Notes under the pieces: generated by a model | What the model saw: only the letters and a program-made list of their open reading frames with translations | Told to the model about the DNA's origin: nothing | Database searches by the model: none | Part shown: positions 16,735 to 27,963 of the stretch, piece after piece | Numbering within the stretch: position 1 is the stretch's first letter | Layout of the letters: each line of letters opens with the position of its first letter | Source: Sedimenticola sp. | Lineage (GTDB): Bacteria > Pseudomonadota > Gammaproteobacteria > Chromatiales > Chromatiaceae | Length of the DNA stretch: 42,449 bases | Assembly (NCBI GenBank): GCA_027008705.1 | Contig: JALVEB010000025.1 | Span: 1 to 42,449, forward strand | Direction of reading: 5' to 3' | Position numbers and translations under genes: made by a program

Positions 16735-18846
16735 ATGCATTTACTGAAACGATCCTTTCTGGCCCTGTGGCTGCTCATCGGCCTGGCGCCGGCGGCGCCG
16801 GGCCGTGTTTCATTGGTCAGCGAGCAGGATCTGACGCCGCACCGGGCCAATCGCCAGGCGGCGCTGATCATGACCCGCGTCATGGAGAAGTATCATTACA
16901 AGAAGGTTGAGCTCGATGACGCCTTTTCGGAAAAGATCTTCAAGCGTTATCTCGATACCCTCGATCCCAATCGCAGTTTCTTCACCGCGAAGGATATCGA
17001 GCGCTTCCAGAAGTATCGTCACCAGTTCGATGACGCCTTGCACGAGGCACGCCTGGAAGGCGCCTTCGAGATCTTTCGCACCTATCGGCATAGGGTGGCT
17101 GAACGCGTCGATCATGCCTTGCGATTGCTGAAGCGGGGCTTCGATTTCACCAGGGACGAGAGCTACCGTTTCGATCGGGAGGATGCGCCCTGGCCGGCCG
17201 ACGAGGCGGCGCTCGACGAGCTCTGGCGCAAACGGGTCAAGAACGATGTGTTGAGCCTGAAGCTGGCCGGGAAGCCGATGGACAAGATCCGCAAGACCCT
17301 GAGCCAGCGCTACGAGGGCATCAAGCGGCGCACCTTCCAGCTCAACGCCAATGACGTCTTCCAGTTGTTCGCCAATGCCTATGCCATGAGCCTGGAGCCG
17401 CATACCGGCTATATGTCGCCGCGCAGCTCGGAGAATTTCGACATCGGCATGAGGCTGTCGCTGGAAGGGATCGGCGCGGTGCTGAAGACCGATAACGAGT
17501 ATACCGTCGTGCAACGCACCGTGCCGGGTGGTCCGGCGGCGCTGAATGGCGAACTCAAGCGCGGCGACCGCATCGTCGGCGTCGCCCAGGGACGCGATGG
17601 CAAGATGGTCGATATCGTCGGCTGGCGGCTGCAAGATGTGGTGCAGCGCATCCGCGGGCCGAAGGACAGCATCGTTCGCCTCGAGGTGTTGCCGAAAGGC
17701 GCCATCGGCGACGCCAAGACCAAGGAGATCACGCTGGTGCGCAACAAGGTCAAGCTGGAAGACCAGGCGGCGAAGTCGAAGGTGATCGAAGACATCGGTG
17801 GTCTGCATGGTTTGCGCATCGGCGTCATCGAGATTCCGACCTTCTATCGGGATTTCGCCACCGAGGCGCGCGGCGATCCGGATTTTCGCAGCACCACGCG
17901 CGATGTGCGCAAGCTGTTGAAGAAGCTGCGCGGGCAGAAGGTCGACGGCATCGTCATCGATTTGCGTGGCAACGGGGGCGGCGCGCTCAGCGAGGCGGTC
18001 GAGCTGACCGGGCTGTTCATACCCGAGGGTCCGGTAGTGCAGGTGCGCGATTCCAGCGGGGATGTGAATATCGAGCGCGATCCCGATCCGAAGCAGGTCT
18101 ATTCCGGCCCCTTGGCGGTGCTCGTCGATCGCAACAGCGCTTCGGCCTCGGAGATCTTCGCCAGCGCGATCCAGGACTACAAGCGTGGCTTGATCCTCGG
18201 TGAGCCGACCTTCGGCAAGGGCACGGTGCAAACCTTGATCGATCTCGACCGCTTCGTGCCCAATCGCGTCGGCGGTCTGGGTCGCCTGCGCCTGACGATG
18301 GCGCAGTTCTTCCGCGTCAACGGCGGAAGCACCCAGTATCGCGGCGTGGTGCCGGACGTGCCTTTTCCGACGGTGATCGAAGGGGATTACGGCGAGCGCT
18401 CCTACGACAACGCGCTGCCGTGGGCGCATATCAAGCCGGCGCACATCAAGACCGCCGGACTGGGCTCGGCATCGCAACTGCTCGATGATCATTACCAGCG
18501 CATCAGCCACGACCCGGGTTTCGCCTACCTCATCGAATCCGAGAAGGAACTGGCCAAGGCGCGCAAGCGCAAGAGCCTGAGCCTGCTGGAAAGCAAGCGG
18601 CGCAAGGAATGGAAGGAACGCGAGGAGCGCCAGCTGGCGAACCGGAATCGTTTCCGCAAGGCGGTCGGTTTGCCGCCGATCAGCCTGGCGCAGAGCCTCG
18701 AGGAGGCGGATGCCGACGACAGCGACGAGAAAGAATCCGACGCGGTTCGCGCGATCGAGATCGACGAAGCCGCGCGGATACTCGCCGATTTCATCAAATC
18801 CTGCGAACCGCCGGTGATGACGGCGATGCGCAAGAAGGATTGGTAG
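16735..18846 (+). CDS. prc: Tail-specific protease Prc (CtpA family, S41)
   Basis: This 703-residue periplasmic serine protease has a signal peptide MHLLKRSFLALWLLIGLAPA, an N-terminal helical region (DTLDPNRSFFTAKDIERFQ), a PDZ domain (about 245-330; GIGAVLKTDNEYTVVQRTV, RGDRIVGVAQG) and an S41 protease core. Catalytic Ser470 in NSASASEIF and Lys495 in EPTFGKGTVQ are 25 residues apart, as in E. coli Prc. DUF3340-type C-terminal helices follow. ATG 16735 is preferred over 16726 because AGGA then lies 8 bases upstream. Prc trims C-termini and, with NlpI, controls murein hydrolases in E. coli. Confidence 0.95.
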   Translation: MHLLKRSFLALWLLIGLAPAAPGRVSLVSEQDLTPHRANRQAALIMTRVMEKYHYKKVELDDAFSEKIFKRYLDTLDPNRSFFTAKDIERFQKYRHQFDDALHEARLEGAFEIFRTYRHRVAERVDHALRLLKRGFDFTRDESYRFDREDAPWPADEAALDELWRKRVKNDVLSLKLAGKPMDKIRKTLSQRYEGIKRRTFQLNANDVFQLFANAYAMSLEPHTGYMSPRSSENFDIGMRLSLEGIGAVLKTDNEYTVVQRTVPGGPAALNGELKRGDRIVGVAQGRDGKMVDIVGWRLQDVVQRIRGPKDSIVRLEVLPKGAIGDAKTKEITLVRNKVKLEDQAAKSKVIEDIGGLHGLRIGVIEIPTFYRDFATEARGDPDFRSTTRDVRKLLKKLRGQKVDGIVIDLRGNGGGALSEAVELTGLFIPEGPVVQVRDSSGDVNIERDPDPKQVYSGPLAVLVDRNSASASEIFASAIQDYKRGLILGEPTFGKGTVQTLIDLDRFVPNRVGGLGRLRLTMAQFFRVNGGSTQYRGVVPDVPFPTVIEGDYGERSYDNALPWAHIKPAHIKTAGLGSASQLLDDHYQRISHDPGFAYLIESEKELAKARKRKSLSLLESKRRKEWKEREERQLANRNRFRKAVGLPPISLAQSLEEADADDSDEKESDAVRAIEIDEAARILADFIKSCEPPVMTAMRKKDW

Positions 18847-18966
18847 TCCGGGCGGACAGGGTCAGCCATCACGACGACCACATGAACGGCAGGTGCCCGC
18901 CCGGATGATTTCCCCGCCTCGAAAGCGTCGTCGTCCGCGCCTCGGAAACGATTGGTTCCCTTGAGC

Positions 18967-19956
18967 ATGAAAAAAAAGGGCAAGCACTTGCGAACGCTGC
19001 GCGATTTCGTGCGCTGGGGAGCCAGCCGCTTCGTCGAGGCCGGGCTGTTCTTCGGACACGGCACCGACAACCCCTTGGACGAGGCCCTGGCGCTGGTGCT
19101 GCATGCCGTTCATCTGGATCACAGCCTGCCCGGGGGATGGCTGGATTGCCGGCTCGACAAGGCGGAGCGGCGCGCGGTGAGAAAGCTGTTGCAGCGGCGC
19201 ATCGAGGAACGTAAGCCCGCGGCTTACCTGATCGGCAGGGCCTATTTCGCCGGTCTCGAATTTCTTGTCGACGAACGCGTGTTGGTGCCGCGTTCTCCGA
19301 TCGCCGAATGGATCGAAAAGGGCTTCGCGCCCTGGTTGTCGCCGGACGTGGGACGTTTTGCCGGTGGGCCGCCGCGGGTGCTCGATCTGTGCACCGGCAG
19401 CGGCTGCATCGCGATCGCTTGCGCCCATTGGCTCGATGGGCTGCTGGAGGGCGGTGAGCTCCAGGTCGACGCGGTCGACATATCGCCCGCCGCGTTGGAG
19501 GTGGCCGCGGAGAACGTGGCGCGTCATGACTTGGAGCGGCGGGTCTCGCTGATTCAGTCCGATCTCTACGACAACTTACCGGAAGGGCGCCGCTATGCGC
19601 TGATCGTCAGCAACCCACCCTATGTTTCCGAACGCGAGATGCGTGGGCTTCCATCCGAGTATCGTGCTGAACCGACGATCGCGCTGCGCGCCGATGACGA
19701 TGGTCTGGCCGTCGTCATCCGGCTGCTCGCCGGGGCGGCGGAGCGTTTGTCGCCGGAAGGGCTTTTGGTGGTCGAGGTCGGCAACAGCGCGACCGCGCTC
19801 GCGGCGCGCTTCCCCGAGCTGCCCTTTACCTGGCTCGATTTCGAGCGCGGCGGCGACGGTGTGTTTCTGCTCACCGCCGAACAGCTGGCGCAACATCAAT
19901 CCCTGTTTGCAAACGAGGTGAACCACCGTGAGTCTACGCAGAGCGAGAACACCTGA
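18967..19956 (+). CDS. prmB: Ribosomal protein L3 glutamine methyltransferase
   Basis: This 329-residue SAM-dependent N5-glutamine methyltransferase of the HemK/PrmB family is expected to modify ribosomal protein L3. The N-terminal helical domain includes RTLRDFVRWGASRF and PAAYLIGRAYFAGLEF; the SAM motif is VLDLCTGSGCIAIA; the catalytic NPPY is at residues 216-219. An N-terminal domain fitting PrmB rather than PrmC supports the assignment. ATG 18967 is chosen conservatively; in-frame TTG codons at 18952 and 18961 could add five or two residues, and the first has GGAA nearby. The 3' end overlaps the next small gene by 29 bases. Confidence 0.93.
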   Translation: MKKKGKHLRTLRDFVRWGASRFVEAGLFFGHGTDNPLDEALALVLHAVHLDHSLPGGWLDCRLDKAERRAVRKLLQRRIEERKPAAYLIGRAYFAGLEFLVDERVLVPRSPIAEWIEKGFAPWLSPDVGRFAGGPPRVLDLCTGSGCIAIACAHWLDGLLEGGELQVDAVDISPAALEVAAENVARHDLERRVSLIQSDLYDNLPEGRRYALIVSNPPYVSEREMRGLPSEYRAEPTIALRADDDGLAVVIRLLAGAAERLSPEGLLVVEVGNSATALAARFPELPFTWLDFERGGDGVFLLTAEQLAQHQSLFANEVNHRESTQSENT

Positions 19957-20248
19957 GGAATACGCGGAATGGGTCAAGTCGGCGGTGTTCGAGGTCGGCG
20001 ACCTGCGCGAATGCCTGTTGTATGAGACCGAGGAAGCGATGACCGCCTTCCCGGTCTGGCTCGAACCTCTGGAACAGAGTATCCGGGCCATCTACGATCA
20101 GATGTGCGACGGCAACTACCATTTCGGCCGCGAGGATCTTCCCTTCATGGAGATCATCCACAACCACGGTGACCAGATCCCGTTCGCGACCCTGCTGAAG
20201 CAGATCAACGACACCCACCGGCACGGTTTGGAGATTGACGAGGAATGA
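19928..20248 (+). CDS. Conserved-looking small hypothetical protein
   Basis: This 106-residue acidic protein is of unrecognised family. It starts at GTG 19928 with GAGG 9 bases upstream, inside the last 29 bases of prmB, so translation is probably coupled. The sequence RTPEEYAEWVKSAVFEVGDL, then FPVWLEPLEQSIRAIYDQM, then HFGREDLPFMEIIHNHGDQI looks mainly helical, without signal peptide, membrane segment or metal motif. Good ribosome site, ordinary codon use and tight coupling make it a real gene. No function is claimed; it might assist L3 or ribosome maturation by context only. Confidence 0.78.
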   Translation: MSLRRARTPEEYAEWVKSAVFEVGDLRECLLYETEEAMTAFPVWLEPLEQSIRAIYDQMCDGNYHFGREDLPFMEIIHNHGDQIPFATLLKQINDTHRHGLEIDEE

Positions 20249-20250
20249 TC

Positions 20251-20279
20251 TGGCGCGCCGCGACCCGGGGCGCTACAAT
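20251..20279 (+). promoter_or_regulatory. Probable promoter of tRNA-Leu
   Basis: TGGCGC (20251-20256), a 17-base spacer and TACAAT (20274-20279) lie 22 bases before the tRNA. The -10 is good and the -35 weak; the G/C-rich stretch after the -10 resembles the discriminator of stable-RNA promoters. Confidence 0.5.
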
Positions 20280-20301
20280 GCCCGGTTTGGTGGCAAGTCA
20301 A

Positions 20302-20386
20302 GCGAAAGTGGCGGAACTGGTAGACGCGCTGGATTTAGGTTCCAGTGGGGCAACCCGTGAGAGTTCGAGTCTCTCCTTTCGCACCA
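20302..20386 (+). tRNA. tRNA-Leu(UAG)
   Basis: This is an 85-base type II tRNA with encoded CCA. The acceptor GCGAAAG pairs with CTTTCGC. The anticodon stem CTGGA/TCCAG holds the loop TTTAGGT with anticodon TAG. A long variable arm (GGGGCAACCC) and the T loop TTCGAGT are present. It reads CUN leucine codons. Confidence 0.97.
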
Positions 20387-20401
20387 TCATCTGAATCGTT
20401 G

Positions 20402-20437
20402 CGACCGGCGGGGAGGTTGCCTGTCCCGGTCGTTTTT
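20402..20437 (+). terminator. Rho-independent terminator after tRNA-Leu
   Basis: CGACCGG (20402-20408) pairs with CCGGTCG (20426-20432), with additional G/C pairing inside, followed by five T. It ends the tRNA transcript before tig. Confidence 0.85.
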
Positions 20438-20496
20438 CATTGGTATTCGTGGCGGGTCGCGTGGCGCCGCCGGTGTCAGGAATCTGGAGAGTTTGA

Positions 20497-21792
20497 ATGC
20501 AAGTTTCGGTGGATGCGGGCGAGGGCCTCGAGCGTCGGATGACGGTGGAGTTGCCATCCGGGGAGCTGGAGAATCGGATCGACAAACGGTTGCGGGATCT
20601 CTCCCGCAACCTGCGCATGGACGGCTTTCGTCCCGGCAAGGTGCCGTTGTCGGTGATTCGCAAGCGCTTTGGCGAGCAGGTCCGCCAGGAGGCCATTGGC
20701 GAGCTGGTGGAATCCACCTTCTTCGACGCCGCCAAGAGTCAGGATCTCAACCCCGCCGGCATGCCGCGCATCGAATTGCTGGACTCGCCCCGCGAAGGCT
20801 TTGTGGCCTACCAGGCGGTGTTCGAGGTGATGCCCGAGGTCGAGGTCGGCGAGCTCTCCTCGGTCACGGTCAAGAAACCGGTCGCCGAGGTCAGCGAGGA
20901 AGACGTCGACCGCATGATCGAGCGCCTGCGCGAGCAACGCGCCACCTTCAACGAGGTCGAACGTCCGGCGGCCGACGGTGATCGCGTCACGGTCGATTTT
21001 ACCGGTACGGTCGATGGCGAGACCTTCGACGGCGGATCGGCCGAGGACGTGCCGGTGCTGCTGGGCTCCCACGCCATGATCGATGGCTTCGAGGAGGGCC
21101 TGATCGGCGCCCGCGCCGGCGAGACCCGCTCGCTGGATCTGGAATTTCCGGAGGATTTCCACGACGCCGACCTCGCCGGCAAGGCGGCGCATTTCGAGGT
21201 CACGGTGAAGAAGGTCGAGGAACGGGTGTTGCCGGAAACCGACGCCGGGTTCGTTCAGTCGTTCGGCGTCGAGGACGGCGAACTGGCCTCGCTGCGCGCC
21301 GAGATCCGCGCCAACATGGAGCGCGAACTGAAGCAGCGCCTGCGCGCGAAGAAGCGGGAGGCGATCATGGAAGCCCTGCTGAGCGTGGTCGAGTTCCCGG
21401 TTCCCACGGCCTTGATCAAGGCCGAAATCGGCGCGATGAAGGAGAACATGCGCCAAGAGATGGAACAGGCGGGACAGCGCACCAGCGTCGACCTTCCGGA
21501 CGACCTCTTTCACGAAGCGGCGGAGCGCCGCGTGCGTCTGTCGCTGGCGTTGGGCAAGATCGTCGACCAGTATGAAATCACGCTCGATCAGGAACGGGTC
21601 GAGGCGATGATCGAGGAGCTGGCCTCCAGTTACGAGAATCCGGACGAGGTGATCGAGTTCTATCGCAACGACCCCGAGCAACGGCGTCAGATCGAGAACG
21701 CCGCGCTCGACGAGCAGGTTGCCGACAAGCTGCTCGAAGAGATGACGGTCGAAGAGGAACGGCACGAATTCGACAAGCTGATGAAAGCCTAG
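20497..21792 (+). CDS. tig: Trigger factor chaperone
   Basis: This 431-residue ribosome-associated chaperone and peptidyl-prolyl isomerase has an N-terminal ribosome-binding domain with the signature FRPGKVPLSVIRKRFGEQV, an FKBP-like isomerase domain at about 155-240 (DRVTVDFTGTVDGETFDGG, LIGARAGETRSLDLEFPEDF), and a long helical C-terminal domain forming the substrate cradle. Length matches the E. coli protein (432). GGAG lies 8 bases before the ATG. It heads the classic tig-clpP-clpX-lon order, but long gaps suggest each gene also has its own promoter. Confidence 0.97.
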   Translation: MQVSVDAGEGLERRMTVELPSGELENRIDKRLRDLSRNLRMDGFRPGKVPLSVIRKRFGEQVRQEAIGELVESTFFDAAKSQDLNPAGMPRIELLDSPREGFVAYQAVFEVMPEVEVGELSSVTVKKPVAEVSEEDVDRMIERLREQRATFNEVERPAADGDRVTVDFTGTVDGETFDGGSAEDVPVLLGSHAMIDGFEEGLIGARAGETRSLDLEFPEDFHDADLAGKAAHFEVTVKKVEERVLPETDAGFVQSFGVEDGELASLRAEIRANMERELKQRLRAKKREAIMEALLSVVEFPVPTALIKAEIGAMKENMRQEMEQAGQRTSVDLPDDLFHEAAERRVRLSLALGKIVDQYEITLDQERVEAMIEELASSYENPDEVIEFYRNDPEQRRQIENAALDEQVADKLLEEMTVEEERHEFDKLMKA

Positions 21793-22204
21793 TCGCCTGC
21801 CGGGTCTGGGGTGTCGCGAAGCGGGACCCCGGAGCCGAATCGCCCACCTGCCTCGTTCCCCTTGACTTTCGCTCCATCGTCTCCACCCTTCTTTGAGATT
21901 ATTACGCCAGGGAAGGGTTTTTCGGGGCGAAAAAGGCCCGATCTCCTGTTATAGTCACGCTTCCGGCCCCAGCCCGCATGCCTCAGCACACATCGTTTGG
22001 CGGTGGCCGGGTGCTCCCTCGGGCGTCTTTCGTATGTTGAGCGGTCTGGTGAGATATGGGACCAAGCACGGCGTTGGATTTCCCTTTTGCATTATCTTCC
22101 TGCCGGCCGGAGCAAGCACGCACGGCGGACCGGGGCAGACCGCGTTCTGCTCCTGTTTTCACCGCGAACCAAAGGATTTCCTGGAACTGACCGATAGGCA
22201 AGCT
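21793..22204. other. Long tig-clpP gap with hairpins and promoter
   Basis: These 412 bases hold no supported gene. Near the start is a G/C hairpin pairing GGGTC with GACCC (about 21802-21829), without a T tract. A perfect inverted repeat TTTTTCG-ggg-CGAAAAA (21918-21934) lies immediately upstream of the extended -10 box given separately. The remainder, about 250 bases to the clpP start, would be a long untranslated leader. I see no tRNA or riboswitch fold that I recognise. Confidence 0.55.
21947..21955 (+). promoter_or_regulatory. Extended -10 promoter, probably for clpP
   Basis: TGT-TATAGT is a strong extended -10 match. The perfect inverted repeat at 21918-21934 covers the place of the -35 and may be a regulator site. 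If used, the clpP leader would be about 245 bases. Confidence 0.5.
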
Positions 22205-22828
<624 letters not shown>

Positions 22829-22836
22829 CGCTGGCG

Positions 22837-22867
22837 GTTGTCCGGAGCCGGACGGACAACGTCCGTC
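22837..22867 (+). repeat. Two mutually exclusive hairpins after clpP
   Basis: GTTGTCCG (22837-22844) can pair with CGGACAAC (22853-22860), while GACGGAC (22851-22857) can instead pair with GTCCGTC (22861-22867). The two perfect stems share bases, so only one can form at a time. No T tract follows. They start 9 bases after the clpP stop; a role in message stability or attenuation is speculative. Confidence 0.5.
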
Positions 22868-22906
22868 GCCAAGTCGTCCGCCGGGAGTAATAAGCAGGAT
22901 TCGTGG

Positions 22907-22933
22907 TCAAACAATCGATGGGTGGGCCGATAA
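22907..22933 (+). promoter_or_regulatory. Sigma-28 (FliA)-like promoter upstream of clpX
   Basis: TCAA (22907-22910), exactly 15 bases, then GCCGATAA (22926-22933), a full match to the FliA -10 consensus; the -35 matches TAAA at three of four bases. An exact 8-mer is expected about once by chance in a window this size, so this is only a candidate. Confidence 0.35.
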
Positions 22934-23001
22934 AATGGGAAACGCCGTCCATTTTTTCGGTTGCCGGTGGAAGCGGTTCAGCTACCCGTTTGGCGAGAGG
23001 G

Positions 23002-23029
23002 TTGCGAAACCGCCCATAACGGATATGAT
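23002..23029 (+). promoter_or_regulatory. Sigma-70 promoter of clpX
   Basis: TTGCGA (23002-23007), a 16-base spacer and TATGAT (23024-23029) give a plausible vegetative promoter starting transcription near 23036, about 50 bases before the clpX ATG. Confidence 0.55.
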
Positions 23030-23042
23030 TAAGGTACAGGTG

Positions 23043-23057
23043 TCCGTGTAACACGGA
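23043..23057 (+). repeat. Palindrome in the clpX leader
   Basis: TCCGTGT-A-ACACGGA is a perfect inverted repeat with a one-base centre, lying just after the predicted start of transcription and about 28 bases before the ATG. The one-base loop suits a protein-binding operator better than an RNA hairpin. Confidence 0.55.
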
Positions 23058-23085
23058 TGAAAAGATTTTGGAATGAGGTTTTTCT

Positions 23086-24363
<1,278 letters not shown>

Positions 24364-24420
24364 GCGGGTCCCGCGCCGGGCGCCGTCGTCGGCGGATGCC
24401 GGCGGCGCCGGGCGAAGCCC

Positions 24421-24449
24421 CTTGAAAATCCGCCATCCCGCCCCCATGT
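24421..24449 (+). promoter_or_regulatory. Sigma-32 heat-shock promoter of lon
   Basis: CTTGAAA (24421-24427), a 14-base spacer and CCCCATGT (24442-24449) match the sigma-32 consensus (CTTGAA, 13-15 bases, CCCCATNT) almost perfectly. It lies 130 bases before lon, a well-known heat-shock gene in E. coli. Confidence 0.75.
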
Positions 24450-24578
24450 CGAATACAAGCTGATCCCATCCCGGCTCCGCGCCATCCCGCGTGCGAGGGC
24501 GCGGGCCGCATGGGATTCGACAGAATAAGAACGAGGCCGACCGGTCCCGTTCGATAGGAAACACACAAAGGACACGTT

Positions 24579-27047
<2,469 letters not shown>

Positions 27048-27062
27048 TTGCCGGCGCGCAAT

Positions 27063-27092
27063 GCCCGCGCCCCGACGGGGCGCGGGCTTTTT
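27063..27092 (+). terminator. Strong Rho-independent terminator after lon
   Basis: GCCCGCGCCCC (27063-27073) pairs perfectly with GGGGCGCGGGC (27077-27087) across the loop GAC, followed by five T. Confidence 0.95.
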
Positions 27093-27142
27093 CTTGCGGA
27101 AATGCCGAACTCCGCTGGCCAGGACAATCGCGCGTAAATGCC

Positions 27143-27188
27143 ATTGACCTGACAAGGCACAGGCCCGATCCAGCGTGGCGGATCGGGC
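27143..27188 (+). repeat. Dispersed repeat A, copy 1
   Basis: This 46-base stretch matches 42338-42383 (minus strand) at 37 of 46 positions. Both begin ATTGACCTGACA and both form the same perfect hairpin GCCCGATC-N10-GATCGGGC, while most of the loop differs. Conserved stem with variable loop is what a REP-like element or structured RNA shows. It is joined to repeat B downstream. Confidence 0.8.
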
Positions 27189-27251
27189 AACCGCGCCAAG
27201 CCTTTGAAATCAGGAAATCTCAAGTGAAATGAAGCGCGATTGCCCTGATCC
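27180..27251 (+). repeat. Large inverted repeat enclosing repeat B
   Basis: The arm GGATCGGGCAACCGCG (27180-27195) pairs with CGCGATTGCCCTGATCC (27235-27251) apart from one bulged base and one mismatch. The loop holds most of repeat B. The left arm also belongs to the repeat A hairpin, so two alternative folds compete. It sits between the lon terminator and the hupB promoter. Confidence 0.7.
27203..27247 (+). repeat. Dispersed repeat B, copy 2
   Basis: This matches 5610-5654 at 40 of 45 positions, same orientation. Here the 3' part is one arm of a long inverted repeat, whereas the other copy lacks the partner arm. Both copies lie downstream of a plus-strand stop codon in non-coding DNA. Confidence 0.85.
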
Positions 27252-27267
27252 ACTGGCCCGCCGGTCC

Positions 27268-27296
27268 TTGACCCCTGCCGGGCTCTACTGTATAAA
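27268..27296 (+). promoter_or_regulatory. Strong sigma-70 promoter of hupB
   Basis: TTGACC (27268-27273), a 17-base spacer and TATAAA (27291-27296) form the best vegetative promoter in the window. Transcription should start near 27303, leaving a leader of about 78 bases. With the terminators on each side, the unit would be hupB, tRNA-Val and tRNA-Asp. Confidence 0.85.
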
Positions 27297-27380
27297 ATGC
27301 GGCTTCTCCGGGCACTGGGACAGTGGCGCATCCAGGCGGGATGTGGCGAGCGGAGCACAAATACCATTGGGGGACATTGC

Positions 27381-27653
27381 ATGAATAAAACTGAATTGGT
27401 CAAGGCGATGGCGGATGGCGCGGACATCTCGGTGGCCGCCGCGGGACGCGCGCTCGATGCCATGGTAGACACCATCACTCAGGCATTGAAGGATGGGGAT
27501 CAGGTCACCCTGATCGGCTTTGGCACCTTCTCCGTGCGTGATCGCGCCGCGCGTACCGGCCGCAACCCGCGCACCGGTGAAACGCTGGAGATCAAGGCAT
27601 CGAAAAATCCGGTTTTCAAGGCTGGTAAAACGCTCAAGGATGCTGTAAACTGA
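27381..27653 (+). CDS. hupB: DNA-binding protein HU-beta
   Basis: This 90-residue nucleoid protein starts [19 protein letters not shown]. The HU signature [20 protein letters not shown], with the DNA-intercalating proline in RNPRTGE, and a C-terminus [18 protein letters not shown] identify it. It binds and bends DNA as a dimer. The position after lon is conserved in gammaproteobacteria. The tRNA-Val gene begins 19 bases after the stop, so the message probably continues into the tRNAs. Confidence 0.97.
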   Translation: MNKTELVKAMADGADISVAAAGRALDAMVDTITQALKDGDQVTLIGFGTFSVRDRAARTGRNPRTGETLEIKASKNPVFKAGKTLKDAVN

Positions 27654-27672
27654 CGCACCTTTCTCAGGGTCA

Positions 27673-27748
27673 GGGTGCTTAGCTCAGCTGGGAGAGCATC
27701 GCCCTTACAAGGCGAGGGTCGCAGGTTCGATCCCTGCAGCACCCACCA
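27673..27748 (+). tRNA. tRNA-Val(UAC)
   Basis: This is a 76-base tRNA with encoded CCA. The acceptor GGGTGCT pairs with AGCACCC; anticodon stem TCGCC/GGCGA with loop CTTACAA and anticodon TAC; T loop TTCGATC. Lies between hupB and tRNA-Asp without its own visible promoter. Confidence 0.97.
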
Positions 27749-27756
27749 CCAAATTT

Positions 27757-27833
27757 GGAGTGGTAGTTCAGTTGGTTAGAATACCGGCCTGTCACGCCGG
27801 GGGTCGCGGGTTCGAGTCCCGTCCACTCCGCCA
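27757..27833 (+). tRNA. tRNA-Asp(GUC)
   Basis: This is a 77-base tRNA with encoded CCA. The acceptor GGAGTGG pairs with CCACTCC; anticodon stem CCGGC/GCCGG with loop CTGTCAC and anticodon GTC. It is 8 bases after tRNA-Val and is followed by a strong terminator. Confidence 0.97.
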
Positions 27834-27843
27834 TATACGAAAA

Positions 27844-27874
27844 GGCATCCGCTGTTCGGATGCCTTTTTTTTTT
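27844..27874 (+). terminator. Strong Rho-independent terminator after tRNA-Asp
   Basis: GGCATCCG (27844-27851) pairs with CGGATGCC (27857-27864) across CTGTT, followed by ten T. Confidence 0.96.
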
Positions 27875-27963
27875 GCCGTGGGCGCAAGCACCGGTCCGTC
27901 CGGCTCTGGTAGACTAGCGCCCTTCGAACTCCACTATCCGTACTTCCCGTAGGTAGCGACGCA

